A DNA stretch of 64,000 bases from Sulfitobacter mediterraneus (GTDB lineage: Bacteria; Pseudomonadota; Alphaproteobacteria; Rhodobacterales; Rhodobacteraceae): the NCBI RefSeq assembly GCF_016801775.1, contig NZ_CP069004.1, positions 248,001 through 312,000 of the forward strand. Direction: 5' to 3'. A program made the translations under genes and the position numbers. Positions 9,291 through 17,675 of the stretch are shown piece after piece. How positions within the stretch are numbered: the first letter of the stretch is position 1; the number at the start of each line of letters is the position of its first letter. Under the pieces are notes generated by a model, which worked only from the letters and a program-made list of their open reading frames with translations, was not told the origin of the DNA and searched no databases.

Positions 9291-10759
9291 CCAAGACAGC
9301 AGCAATTATCGGCGGCGGCGTGATCGGTGGCGGCTGGGCCGCGCGGTTTGCGCTGAACGGGTGGACGGTGAATGTCTTTGACCCCGACCCGGAAGCGGAG
9401 CGTAAAATTGGTGAGGTCATGGCCAACGCGCGCCGGTCTTTGCCTGGATTGACCGATGTGGCTTTGCCCGAGGAAGGCGAGATCCGGTTCTGCCGCACAA
9501 TCGCCGAAGCCGTGGCAGGCGTGGACTGGATTCAAGAAAGCGTTCCGGAACGGCTTGAGATCAAACACAAAACCTTTGCCGAAATACAGGCCCACTGCGC
9601 GGCGAATGCTGTGATTGGATCGTCGACCTCGGGCTTCAAACCCTCCCAGTTGCAGGAGGGGGTAAGCCGCCCGGGCCAGATCATGGTCGCCCATCCGTTT
9701 AACCCGGTGTACCTGCTGCCTCTGGTGGAACTGGTGCCGGGGGATGCGGGCGATCCGGCTTTGATTGAGCAGGCCAAATCATTGCTGTCCGGCATCGGCA
9801 TGTATGCGCTGCACCTCAAGAAAGAGATCGACGCCCATGTCGCGGACCGCTTTCTTGAAGCGGTCTGGCGCGAGGCGCTGTGGCTGGTCAAAGACGGCAT
9901 CGCAACGACGGAAGAAATCGACAATGCGATCCGCTATGGCTTTGGCATTCGCTGGGCGCAGATGGGGCTGTTTGAAACTTACCGCGTGGCGGGTGGTGAG
10001 GCGGGCATGAAACATTTCATGGCGCAGTTTGGCCCCTGTCTGAGCTGGCCATGGACCAAGCTGATGGATGTGCCGGAGTTTACCGACGAACTGGTTGACC
10101 TGATCGCGGGCCAGTCGGATGCGCAATCGGGCCATATGTCTATCCGGGAATTGGAACGGACACGCGACAACAATCTTGTGACCATGATGCGCGGGCTCAA
10201 GGCGCAGGATTGGGGGGCAGGGGCGTTGCTGAACCAGCAAGAAGCCCTGATGCGGCAAGGCACCGATCTTGGGGCAAGCGCCGCCGACCTGCCAGCGGAC
10301 CAGCCCGTGCCAACGGCGCGGCGCACAGTGCCGCTCGATTGGACCGATTACAACGGCCACATGACCGAGAGCCGCTATCTGCACGCCTTTGCCGATGCCA
10401 CGGACCGGTTCATGGAACTCATCGGCTGTGATGCGGCCTATATCTCTTCGGGAGGCAGCTATTTCACGGCCGAAACCCATATTCGCCATCTCGATGAGGT
10501 CCATGCCGGGGCGGTGATCACGATCGCAACACGGGTTGTCTTGGGAGAAGGCAAGAAGATGCACCTGTTCCATGAAATGCGCGAAGGGGATCGGTTGTTG
10601 GCGACCGGGGAACATTTCCTGCTCCATGTGGACCTGAAGACCCGCAAGCCCTCGCCGCCGTCGCCACAGATTGAGGCTAATCTTGTGCGGTTTGCCAAGG
10701 GGCATGCGCAACTGCCCGCGCCCGATGGGTTAGGCCGGGCCATTGGCGCGCCACGATGA
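9287..10759 (+). CDS. cdhA: L-carnitine dehydrogenase fused to betainyl-CoA thioesterase
   Basis: 490-residue fusion. Residues 1-320 are a 3-hydroxyacyl-CoA-dehydrogenase-type NAD enzyme: GGGVIGGGW near residue 9, HPFNPVYLLPLVE, and the helical dimer domain. Such enzymes oxidise L-carnitine to 3-dehydrocarnitine. Residues about 345-470 are a hotdog thioesterase (LDWTDYNGHMTESRY), matching CdhB, which hydrolyses betainyl-CoA to glycine betaine. Pseudomonas encodes these separately; rhizobial enzymes are fused in the same order. Start ATG by ATGA overlap with the lipoprotein, and the stop overlaps the SDR start. The two halves catalyse steps one and three; the cleavage enzyme upstream supplies step two. 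Confidence 0.9.
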   Translation: MTKTAAIIGGGVIGGGWAARFALNGWTVNVFDPDPEAERKIGEVMANARRSLPGLTDVALPEEGEIRFCRTIAEAVAGVDWIQESVPERLEIKHKTFAEIQAHCAANAVIGSSTSGFKPSQLQEGVSRPGQIMVAHPFNPVYLLPLVELVPGDAGDPALIEQAKSLLSGIGMYALHLKKEIDAHVADRFLEAVWREALWLVKDGIATTEEIDNAIRYGFGIRWAQMGLFETYRVAGGEAGMKHFMAQFGPCLSWPWTKLMDVPEFTDELVDLIAGQSDAQSGHMSIRELERTRDNNLVTMMRGLKAQDWGAGALLNQQEALMRQGTDLGASAADLPADQPVPTARRTVPLDWTDYNGHMTESRYLHAFADATDRFMELIGCDAAYISSGGSYFTAETHIRHLDEVHAGAVITIATRVVLGEGKKMHLFHEMREGDRLLATGEHFLLHVDLKTRKPSPPSPQIEANLVRFAKGHAQLPAPDGLGRAIGAPR

Positions 10760-11502
10760 AGCGGGCGCTGATCACTGCAGGCGCGGCCGGTATTGGCCGC
10801 GCCATGGCCGATGGGTTCGATGCGGCGGGCTATGAGGTCTGGGTGACGGATGTTGATGCGGACGCCTTGGATCAATGCCCCGATCACTGGCTCTGCCACC
10901 ACGCCGATGCAGCAGAAGAAACTGCCGTGCGGGATGTGTTTGACCAGATGGATCATCTGGATGTGCTGTGCGCCAATGCAGGGATTGCCGGACCAACAGC
11001 ATTGGTTGAGGATGTGGCTTTGGCCGACTGGCAGGCCTGTGTCAGCGTCAATCTGGAAGGGGCATTTCTGGCCGCGAAATACGCCGCCCCCCTGATGAAA
11101 CGGGCAAAATCCGGCGCAATGATCCTGACCTCGTCTACGGCAGGGATCTATGGCTATCCCAATCGTGCACCCTACGCGGCGGCGAAATGGGCGGTGATCG
11201 GACTGATGAAAACCCTCGCGATGGAGCTGGGCCCCTTTGGCATTCGCGCCAATGCGATTTGTCCGGGCGCGGTGGAAGGGCCACGCATGGAAGGGGTGCT
11301 GGAGCGCGAAGCGGCAGCCAAGGGCATGACCCGTGATCAGGTCTATGAAGGTTACGCCGCTGGCACCTCGATGCGCAGCTTTGTGACCGCGCAGGATATC
11401 GCAGATATGGCGGTGTTTCTGGGATCAGATCAGGCGCGGATGGTGTCAGGTCAGGTGATCGCAGTGGATGGCCATACGGAAAACCCCGACCCGAAACTTT
11501 AA
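10756..11502 (+). CDS. Short-chain dehydrogenase/reductase, end of carnitine operon
   Basis: 248-residue classical SDR, NAD(P) dependent. Cofactor motif TAGAAGIG at residues 7-14, structural motif NAG (ANAGIAG), catalytic Ser-Tyr-Lys with YAAAK, and a C-terminal SGQVIAVDGHT. It starts by ATGA overlap with the dehydrogenase-thioesterase gene, so it belongs to the carnitine operon. The substrate is not evident; oxidation of a side compound such as D-carnitine or an acetoacetate reductase role are only guesses from context. Its last 4 bases overlap the end of the convergent XRE gene. Confidence 0.87.
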   Translation: MKRALITAGAAGIGRAMADGFDAAGYEVWVTDVDADALDQCPDHWLCHHADAAEETAVRDVFDQMDHLDVLCANAGIAGPTALVEDVALADWQACVSVNLEGAFLAAKYAAPLMKRAKSGAMILTSSTAGIYGYPNRAPYAAAKWAVIGLMKTLAMELGPFGIRANAICPGAVEGPRMEGVLEREAAAKGMTRDQVYEGYAAGTSMRSFVTAQDIADMAVFLGSDQARMVSGQVIAVDGHTENPDPKL

Positions 11503-12359
11503 CGGATCAGCGCCCGCATTTCGGTCAGGAAATCGGGAAACTCGCGGGCGGTGGTGCTGGCTTCGCGGATCAGATTGTCGAAATCTTCGGTCATGGTTTC
11601 GATCCGCTGGCGGTCGCGAAAGGCCATGTAATGACCGCCCGTATACAGCACCGCCAGCAAGGGGCCAAAGACGGTAACAGGGGCGCTGTACATCTGGCGG
11701 GCGTCGAACTGGTAGATGCGCAACCGCGGGTACAATTGCCGCGACAGGGCGATCAATTGGTCGGTCTGGGCAATGCGCCGAGGGGCCGATAACCCGGAAT
11801 AATATCCGACACCGCGCACAAAACATTCGATCTCCGGCAGGGGCATGGCAATCTCGTATTCCGACCCCGCACCGCGCATCCAATCCAGCCTGTCCCGAGA
11901 GGCATTGATTGCCTGCTGCGTGGTTCGGCCCAGATGCGGCCCGTATTCCCATTCCAGCATGTCTTGCGTCTTGAGCATATCCGGCAGGGTCGCGGGCACA
12001 TGGCGGATTTTGTAACCTGCAGCCTCCCGATGCCAGCTGAAGATCTGTTCATCCACCAATGCGCGGGGGGCTTGGGATACTTCAAAGCTGTTGGTTACCA
12101 GATCAGCCGCCGTTTCGGGCCGGTCTGACAGACCCAAAAGCCAATCGGACGACACCCCCAGAACCTGTGCACAGGCCGCTACCACATGTGCGCCCGGCAT
12201 CCGTGCGCCGCTGTCTGTCAGGGCCTGAGACAAGGTGGATCTGTCTGTCCCTATGGCACGTGCAAGGGCGCTTTGCGAAATGCTGGCATCCTTGATGGCC
12301 TGCGTCAGGCGGGCGCGAAATTGGGCGGCGCGGTCGAGTTTGCTGTCTTTACTACTCAT
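11499..12359 (-). CDS. XRE-family transcriptional regulator with C-terminal sensor-like region
   Basis: 286-residue regulator. An N-terminal helix-turn-helix of the Cro/CI type occupies residues about 16-72 (ISQSALARAIGTDRSTLSQ), followed by a roughly 200-residue domain I do not recognise. It is convergent with the SDR (4-bp overlap) and divergent from the desaturase, so the latter and itself are the likelier targets. A TGAC-N4-GTCA inverted repeat lies 4-15 bp upstream of its start codon. The length is well above simple XRE proteins, suggesting ligand sensing by the C-terminal part. Confidence 0.82.
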   Translation of the reverse strand: MSSKDSKLDRAAQFRARLTQAIKDASISQSALARAIGTDRSTLSQALTDSGARMPGAHVVAACAQVLGVSSDWLLGLSDRPETAADLVTNSFEVSQAPRALVDEQIFSWHREAAGYKIRHVPATLPDMLKTQDMLEWEYGPHLGRTTQQAINASRDRLDWMRGAGSEYEIAMPLPEIECFVRGVGYYSGLSAPRRIAQTDQLIALSRQLYPRLRIYQFDARQMYSAPVTVFGPLLAVLYTGGHYMAFRDRQRIETMTEDFDNLIREASTTAREFPDFLTEMRALIR

Positions 12360-12363
12360 TTGA

Positions 12364-12375
12364 TGACTTTTGTCA
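12364..12375. promoter_or_regulatory. Inverted repeat TGAC-N4-GTCA before XRE gene, possible operator
   Basis: A short inverted repeat sits directly upstream of the XRE start codon, in the 113-bp space shared with the divergent desaturase gene. Autoregulation by the XRE protein is an inference from position only; a 4-bp half-site can occur by chance. Confidence 0.25.
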
Positions 12376-12457
12376 CAGTCTGATCGCTTTGTTAATCATT
12401 ATCTGGGTGGGCAGACGGGAAAAATCCAGTCATCACAAAACCGTTACAATTCAAAAA

Positions 12458-13432
12458 ATGAAGCGGGACTATATGCAGGCGGAACAGGTGCAGGCGACAA
12501 TTTTTCCTGACCGGATGGACACAGACCCCGTCCCGAATACCCAGAACCTGTCTTTCGAATGGCCAACGGTTTGCCTTTTGGCAATTTGCGCCGCGCTTTG
12601 GATTGTTGCGCTTGCCCTGCCTGCGGGATGGTGGCCGCTGGCCTTGCTTTTGCTGGTGCCGGCCTTGGCGCAGCATTCCTCGCTGAGCCATGAAATCCTG
12701 CACGGGCATCCCTTTCGCGCCGAATGGGCCTGCACCTTGCTCGGGCTGTTTCAGCCGGGATTGTTTGTGCCCTATCTGCGGTTCAAGGCGCTGCACCTTG
12801 CGCACCATCACGATGCGCGGCTGACGGATCCCTATGACGACCCCGAAACCAACTACCTTGATCCGGCCGTTTGGGCAAAGATGTCAGGCTGGCAAAAACA
12901 GATCCTTCTGTTCAACAACACTTTGCTGGGCCGGATGCTGATTGGTCCGGCCTTTGGCACCCTGTGTTTTGTCAAATCAGATATCAAGCAGATCCGGCAA
13001 GGGCATCTGGACGTGGCGATGCACTGGATTTTGCATCTGCCAGGCGTTGTCTTGACGCTTTGGCTGGTGAGCCTTTCGGCGCTGCCGCTCTGGGTCTATC
13101 TTTTGGCCTGCTATGCCGCGCTGTCGATCCTGAAAATCCGCACGTTTCTGGAACATCAGGCCCATGAACGCGCTTCGGGACGATCGGTGGTGATTGAGGA
13201 TCGCGGGCCGCTTGCCTTGCTGTTTTTGAATAACAACCTGCATGTGGTGCATCACATGCACCCCACCGTTGCATGGTATCGTCTGCCGGGTCTGTACCGC
13301 GCCCAGAAGGATCGGTTCTTGCGGCGCAATCATGGCTATGTCTTTTCATCATACGCCGAGATTTTCGGAAAGTTCCTGCTGCGCAGCAAAGATCCGGTGG
13401 CGCATCCGCTCTGGAAGCCGAAGGGCGAATGA
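12458..13432 (+). CDS. Membrane fatty acid desaturase-like di-iron protein
   Basis: About 324 residues. Three histidine clusters typical of membrane desaturases/hydroxylases are present: HEILHG, HLAHHHD and HVVHHMH, with hydrophobic segments before the first box and between the second and third. It should use di-iron and O2 to modify a lipid or related chain; the substrate is unknown, and a carotenoid or head-group hydroxylase cannot be excluded. Start is uncertain: ATG 12458 and ATG 12473 are both in frame and neither has a strong Shine-Dalgarno sequence; an upstream frame to 12389 overlaps the promoter region. The DMT transporter follows 14 bp later. Confidence 0.8.
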   Translation: MKRDYMQAEQVQATIFPDRMDTDPVPNTQNLSFEWPTVCLLAICAALWIVALALPAGWWPLALLLLVPALAQHSSLSHEILHGHPFRAEWACTLLGLFQPGLFVPYLRFKALHLAHHHDARLTDPYDDPETNYLDPAVWAKMSGWQKQILLFNNTLLGRMLIGPAFGTLCFVKSDIKQIRQGHLDVAMHWILHLPGVVLTLWLVSLSALPLWVYLLACYAALSILKIRTFLEHQAHERASGRSVVIEDRGPLALLFLNNNLHVVHHMHPTVAWYRLPGLYRAQKDRFLRRNHGYVFSSYAEIFGKFLLRSKDPVAHPLWKPKGE

Positions 13433-13446
13433 GCCTATAGGAAGGG

Positions 13447-14364
13447 ATGAACATCCCGTTTCCTGATCTTTGGATCATCGTTTCTCTGGCTGCGGCCGCC
13501 TTTCAGACTGTCCGTTTCATGCTGCAAAAGCACCTTGCGACGGCAACCCTGTCGGCGGGCGGCGCGACCTTTTCGCGGTTTCTTTATTCGATCCCTTTCA
13601 TTCTGGCGCTGCTGGCAGCGTATTTGTTGATTTCTGGCAAGCCGATGCCCCAGATCGGTGCGGGGTTCTGGATCTATGGTTTGGCGGGGGCCACAGCGCA
13701 GATTTTGGCGACTGTCTGTGTGGTCCTGCTGTTCAAACAGCGCAACTTTGCCGTGGGCATCACGTTCAAGAAAACCGAAGTTATTCAAACCGTTCTGATG
13801 GGATGGATCCTGCTGGGCGAGGGGGTGTCGACCCTTGGATTTGCCGCGATTGCACTTGGTATCGTGGGGCTTTTGTTGCTGTCTGGCGGGCCAGAGGCCA
13901 AGGGCTGGCGACTTGGCGATTTGCGCAACCGTGCGGCGGGCCTTGGGCTGGCTTCGGGCATTTTGTTTTCGATCTCTGCGGTCAGCTATCGGGGCGCGTC
14001 TCTGACCGTGGTTGAAACCGACCCGATCCTGCGGGCGGCGGTCACGCTGGCGGCGGTGGTGACGATGCAAACGCTGATCATGGTGATCTGGCTGCGTCTG
14101 CGCGAACCCGGAGAAATCACTGCGGTCTGGTCTGCCCGCAAGGTTGCGATCTGGATCGGGCTGACCTCGATGGGGGGCTCGCTGTGTTGGTTTATTGCGT
14201 TTACCTTGCAAAACGCAGCCTACGTCAAGGCGGTAGGTCAGGCAGAGCTGATCCTGTCTGTCGCAGCCTCCACCTTGTTTTTTCAAGAGAAAATCACCCC
14301 GCGCGAATGGGCGGGTATGGCGATCCTGATGGGGTCAATCTTGATGCTGGTCCTCGTAATCTAA
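13447..14364 (+). CDS. EamA/DMT-superfamily transporter
   Basis: 305-residue inner-membrane protein with about ten hydrophobic helices in two similar halves, the hallmark of drug/metabolite transporters of the EamA type. The second half ends with the usual 'lgE.itprEw.G..lI..G' pattern (FFQEKITPREWAGMAILMG). Direction and substrate are unknown. Start ATG follows AGGAAGGG. It lies 14 bp after the desaturase stop, so the two are probably cotranscribed. It ends 9 bp from the stop of the convergent ACT-domain gene. Confidence 0.85.
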   Translation: MNIPFPDLWIIVSLAAAAFQTVRFMLQKHLATATLSAGGATFSRFLYSIPFILALLAAYLLISGKPMPQIGAGFWIYGLAGATAQILATVCVVLLFKQRNFAVGITFKKTEVIQTVLMGWILLGEGVSTLGFAAIALGIVGLLLLSGGPEAKGWRLGDLRNRAAGLGLASGILFSISAVSYRGASLTVVETDPILRAAVTLAAVVTMQTLIMVIWLRLREPGEITAVWSARKVAIWIGLTSMGGSLCWFIAFTLQNAAYVKAVGQAELILSVAASTLFFQEKITPREWAGMAILMGSILMLVLVI

Positions 14365-14373
14365 AACGTATTG

Positions 14374-14778
14374 TCAGCCGGACGATTGCAATGCTTTCAG
14401 CACCTGCATCGCGGTCTCGCCTAATGCTTCGGGGACGAAGGCATGGTCGTGATGGAAGGCGGCGACCATGTTGCAGGCGATCCCGTTGGCGGCCAGGGCA
14501 GTGGCAACCGCCGCCGTCAGGCCAACCCCTTCCAGCGATGAATAGACGTTCAGGGTGATGCAGCGCATGGGGTGATCTACGGGCAGGCCTGCCGCCTTGG
14601 CAACTGACACGGGCAAGAGCAAGGACAGCCCTTCATCCTCACGAAACACCGAAATCGCCTGTCCGATCAGGCCGGCGGCCAACTGATCATCCACAGTGGC
14701 AAAGACAAAAATGCCCGGTCGCAACTCAGGCGACATGCCAGAGATCATATCGGCGGCGGTATGGGCGATCTTTGGCAT
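14374..14778 (-). CDS. ACT-domain protein (COG3602-like)
   Basis: 134-residue cytoplasmic protein with two ACT-like halves: a divergent first half and a second half carrying TLNVYSSLEGVGLTAAVATALA and GIACNMVAAFHHDHAFV. ACT domains usually bind amino acids and regulate enzymes; this stand-alone type has no known function to my knowledge. The ATG at 14778 has AAGG 8 nt upstream; a TTG one codon earlier is unlikely. It lies 13 bp downstream of the Nudix gene on the same strand, suggesting an operon DUF983-Nudix-ACT. Confidence 0.8.
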   Translation of the reverse strand: MPKIAHTAADMISGMSPELRPGIFVFATVDDQLAAGLIGQAISVFREDEGLSLLLPVSVAKAAGLPVDHPMRCITLNVYSSLEGVGLTAAVATALAANGIACNMVAAFHHDHAFVPEALGETAMQVLKALQSSG

Positions 14779-14791
14779 CAATCTGCCTTTC

Positions 14792-15487
14792 TCAATCGGT
14801 CATCGGATGGCCGCGCAAACGCAAGAACAGGCTTTCTTCGTCGTTGTTTTTGAAGAACGGCACCGATGCGGGCGGGGCCAGATCGCGGGCGCGGGCCTGC
14901 ACTTCTGCCAGGACCACCTCTGTGATGAACGGCATGTCAAAGGAACGTGCCTCACTCAGCGCGACCCATTGCAGGTGTGAAAGCTCATCACAGGCGGCGC
15001 CGAAATCATCCAGATCGCTGGCGATGTCTTCGGCGTCCACAAGGAAGAACCGCGCATCAAAGCGGCGCGGGCGGCCCGGCGGCGTGAGCGCACGAAACAC
15101 GAACTGCAACGGCGCGGCATGGGGCAAATGCCCGGTGGCAGCAAAGCTGGCCCAATCGGCGGGCGGCTCGATGTCCCATGTGCCGGGTTGGCCAAGGATC
15201 AGACCGGTTTCCTCCCATAACTCCCGCACCGCGGCCACGGCAACTGCATGGGCCAGCGCCGGATCTGCGTCTTCGCGCAGGCGGGCGGCGCAAGTTTCGG
15301 GAAGAGGGGCGGCCAGCGGGATTTGTGCATCTTCTGCATCCACAGCACCGCCGGGAAACACAAATTTATTGGGCATGAACGCCGCTTTTGCGCCGCGTTG
15401 ACCCATCAGGATCTTGGGATCGTCATGGCGATCACGCAAAACGATCACGGTGGCCGCATTGCGGATCTTGCTTTTGTCGATGGTCAT
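14792..15487 (-). CDS. Nudix hydrolase with an insertion in the Nudix box
   Basis: 231-residue pyrophosphohydrolase. The core motif RELWEETGL is intact, but about 40 residues separate it from the glycine-rich FPGG that normally starts a 23-residue Nudix box. This split box resembles NUDT19-type (RP2p) CoA/acyl-CoA diphosphatases, which is an inference. Start ATG at 15487 gives MTIDKSKIRNAATVIV; the frame continues upstream to 15670 but would overlap DUF983. The N-terminal MGQRGAKAAFMPNKFVFPGG is typical of the family. It follows the DUF983 gene by 38 bp. Confidence 0.85.
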   Translation of the reverse strand: MTIDKSKIRNAATVIVLRDRHDDPKILMGQRGAKAAFMPNKFVFPGGAVDAEDAQIPLAAPLPETCAARLREDADPALAHAVAVAAVRELWEETGLILGQPGTWDIEPPADWASFAATGHLPHAAPLQFVFRALTPPGRPRRFDARFFLVDAEDIASDLDDFGAACDELSHLQWVALSEARSFDMPFITEVVLAEVQARARDLAPPASVPFFKNNDEESLFLRLRGHPMTD

Positions 15488-15525
15488 CTGTGGTTCCCCG
15501 TCCTGCCTCGGACCGAAGGGACAGA

Positions 15526-15948
15526 TCAGGTGCCGCTGCCGAAGCCGCCCATTTCCTTGGCCCATTGAAAGCCGATCATGGCCCCCTTCAGTCTGGGCAG
15601 AAGGTAAAGCGACAGGCCGACACATCCAACCGCAAAAATCGTGAACAGCGTCAGCGGCTCGGGGCGCCATTGCACAAACACGATATGCAGCAGCGGCGCC
15701 ATCAAATGACCCACGATCAAAATCGTCAGATAGGCAGGGCCGTCATCGGCGCGGTGATGGTGGAATTCCTGATGGCAAACAGTGCAATTGTCGCTGACCT
15801 TCAGGTAGCTCTTGAGCAAGGGACCAGACCCGCAGTTGGGGCATTTGCGCCGCCACCCGCGCAGCATTGCCGCGCCGCGCGCACGTCCGCCTTCGGCATC
15901 TGTGGCGTAGGTTTGCATATCGGCCTCTGCGATCACGTTCTGGGTCAT
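15526..15948 (-). CDS. DUF983 membrane protein
   Basis: 140-residue protein: a soluble N-terminus with a zinc-ribbon pair (CPNCG and CTVC, about 18 residues apart), a His-rich patch EFHHHRADD, then two membrane helices. This is the DUF983 architecture, common in alphaproteobacteria, where it is often near cytochrome oxidase assembly genes; no function is established. Start ATG at 15948 lies upstream of MQTYATDAEGG, which would be an alternative start. It heads a minus-strand run DUF983-Nudix-ACT and is divergent from the EF-hand gene. Confidence 0.83.
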   Translation of the reverse strand: MTQNVIAEADMQTYATDAEGGRARGAAMLRGWRRKCPNCGSGPLLKSYLKVSDNCTVCHQEFHHHRADDGPAYLTILIVGHLMAPLLHIVFVQWRPEPLTLFTIFAVGCVGLSLYLLPRLKGAMIGFQWAKEMGGFGSGT

Positions 15949-16146
15949 TTCAGCATCCTTTGATCGGTCCTAAATGGGGGGAACGCGGGCAAAAAGAAAG
16001 AGGGCAATTCTCGCTTGCGGCGGGATGTCGCAAATTCTCTTCAAGGATTTTATCAAAAAAACTTCGACGGAAATTCTGTTGGGCTCCGTTTGACCTGTAT
16101 CGCACCTCAAAAGGGGGCGCAGAAAACGAAACCAAGGAGATCACAC

Positions 16147-16692
16147 ATGACTGTTCGAGCAACCCTTCACATCGTGTCTTTGGCCGCATTGATTGCCATC
16201 GGGGGCCAGGCCGCCGTGGCCAAGGGCGATGGCCAGGCATCCAAATTTGCCGAGATCGACAGCGACAGCAACGGACAGGTGACCGAGGCCGAAATGCGCG
16301 CCCATGCCGCCGCCCGCTTTGCTGCGGCTGACAGCAATGGTGATGGCTTTCTGACCACCGATGAGATGTTGTCGGCCCGCAAGGCACATGGCGGTAAACA
16401 TGCCGAAAAGATGCTCAAGAAACTCGACAAAGACGGCAATGGATCGCTGGATGCCTCCGAACTTGAGGCCGCAGCAGAAAGCCGCCAAGGCAAACGCGGC
16501 AAACGTATGATGTCGCGTCTGGACGCCAATGACGATGGCAAGCTGGCGCTGGAGGAAATGACCGCCAGACGGGATCCGGCCAAGATGATCAAAACCTTGG
16601 ACAAGGACGGCAACGGCACGTTGAGCGCCGATGAATTTGCCGAAATGCGCAAACATGGCAAGAAACGCCATGGCAATTACGGCTCTGACTGA
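16147..16692 (+). CDS. Secreted EF-hand protein with five calcium-binding loops
   Basis: 181-residue predicted periplasmic protein. A signal peptide spans residues 1-25 (cleavage near AVA-KG). Five canonical 12-residue EF loops begin at D38, D62, D94, D126 and D152, each with D-x-[DN]-x-[DN]-G and a terminal acidic residue. The protein should bind several calcium ions outside the cytoplasm. ATG at 16147 has an excellent AAGGAGAT Shine-Dalgarno; an open frame continues upstream to 16015 without one. It lies 48 bp before an ECF sigma factor gene, with which it probably forms a cassette. Confidence 0.88.
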   Translation: MTVRATLHIVSLAALIAIGGQAAVAKGDGQASKFAEIDSDSNGQVTEAEMRAHAAARFAAADSNGDGFLTTDEMLSARKAHGGKHAEKMLKKLDKDGNGSLDASELEAAAESRQGKRGKRMMSRLDANDDGKLALEEMTARRDPAKMIKTLDKDGNGTLSADEFAEMRKHGKKRHGNYGSD

Positions 16693-16740
16693 GATCGGGC
16701 AGGGGGCGCTTGTCATGATCGCCCCCACAGCCTAGCACTG

Positions 16741-17331
16741 ATGAATATGCACGCGGGCCATACCGAACCGGACACTGAGGCGGAGCTTCTGACCCGCTAC
16801 GCGGCGGGTGATCCTGCGGCGGCCCGACTGTTGGCTGCACAGGTGACGCCGCGCATATTTGCCCATGCGCTTCGGGTTTTGGGAGATCAGGCCGACGCCG
16901 AGGACGTGACGCAAGATGCGATGATGCGGCTCTGGCGCATTGCGCCGGAGTGGCGGGCAGGCGAGGCAAAGGTCAGCACATGGCTGTACCGTGTGGTGGC
17001 CAATCTGTGCATTGACCGCCTGCGCAAACGCGGCGGTGTCCCGCTTGACGATGTCGCCGAACCGGCCGATCCGGCACCTTCGGCTGTGCAGGGCATGCAA
17101 CAGGCAAAAAGGCTTGATGCCTTGCAAACCGCGCTCGATACCTTGCCGGACCGGCAGAGACAGGCGGTTGTGCTCCGCCATATTGACGGACTTAGCAACA
17201 TGCAGATCGCCGCTATTCTGGAGATCGGCGTGGAGGCCGTGGAAAGTTTGACAGCGCGAGGCAAACGGGCGCTGAAATCCGCACTTGAGGGGCAAAGGGA
17301 CGCATTGGGGTTTGAAGATGACAGCATCTGA
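16741..17331 (+). CDS. ECF-type RNA polymerase sigma factor
   Basis: 196 residues. Region 2 (DAEDVTQDAMMRLWRIAP, then VSTWLYRVVANLCIDRLRKR) and region 4 (LPDRQRQAVVLRHIDGLSNMQ) are clear, joined by a short linker, so it lacks regions 1 and 3 as ECF factors do. The start is uncertain between ATG 16741 and 16747, and the Shine-Dalgarno is poor. The next gene overlaps its end by 14 bp and encodes a single-pass membrane protein in the position of an anti-sigma factor. The context (EF-hand protein before, metal-sensor-like protein after) suggests response to an envelope metal or cation signal. Confidence 0.9.
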   Translation: MNMHAGHTEPDTEAELLTRYAAGDPAAARLLAAQVTPRIFAHALRVLGDQADAEDVTQDAMMRLWRIAPEWRAGEAKVSTWLYRVVANLCIDRLRKRGGVPLDDVAEPADPAPSAVQGMQQAKRLDALQTALDTLPDRQRQAVVLRHIDGLSNMQIAAILEIGVEAVESLTARGKRALKSALEGQRDALGFEDDSI

Positions 17332-17671
17332 CAAGAACACATCCGAAACAGATATCGAAACTTTGTTCGCCACGGCGCGATCCGCCGCGCCGCGCGTGCC
17401 GGATGCCCTGATGATGCGGGTCTTGGCCGATGCGCAACAAATGCAGCCGGTCCAGCCGGTGCAAGGCGGCGTGATGTCGTGGCTGCGGGCCTTGGGCGGG
17501 GGGCCGGGTGTCGGCGGGCTGGTTTTCGCCACCTGTGTCGGGTTCTGGATCGGCGTCGCACCGCCTTCCAATCTACCAGATCTGGCCGGGCAACTGTTGA
17601 ACCTGCAATCCAGCGCGGACATTGACGACAGCGATCTGACCAGCTTTGGCTGGGATATCGAAGAGGGATAG
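17318..17671 (+). CDS. Single-pass membrane protein, putative anti-sigma factor
   Basis: 117 residues: a soluble N-terminus (1-52), one hydrophobic segment (about 64-82) and a short acidic C-terminus (DIDDSDLTSFGWDIEEG). It overlaps the ECF sigma gene by 14 bp and precedes the periplasmic sensor-like gene by 4 bp. Position and topology fit an anti-sigma factor, but I see no zinc-binding anti-sigma HxxxCxxC motif, so this function is inferred from context only. ATG 17318 is preferred to the ATG at 17285, which lies deep in the sigma gene. Confidence 0.7.
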   Translation: MTASDKNTSETDIETLFATARSAAPRVPDALMMRVLADAQQMQPVQPVQGGVMSWLRALGGGPGVGGLVFATCVGFWIGVAPPSNLPDLAGQLLNLQSSADIDDSDLTSFGWDIEEG

Positions 17672-17675
17672 ATCT

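Noticed and set aside
15488..15670. N-terminal extension of the Nudix gene
   Set aside because: It would overlap DUF983 and has no homology to Nudix proteins.
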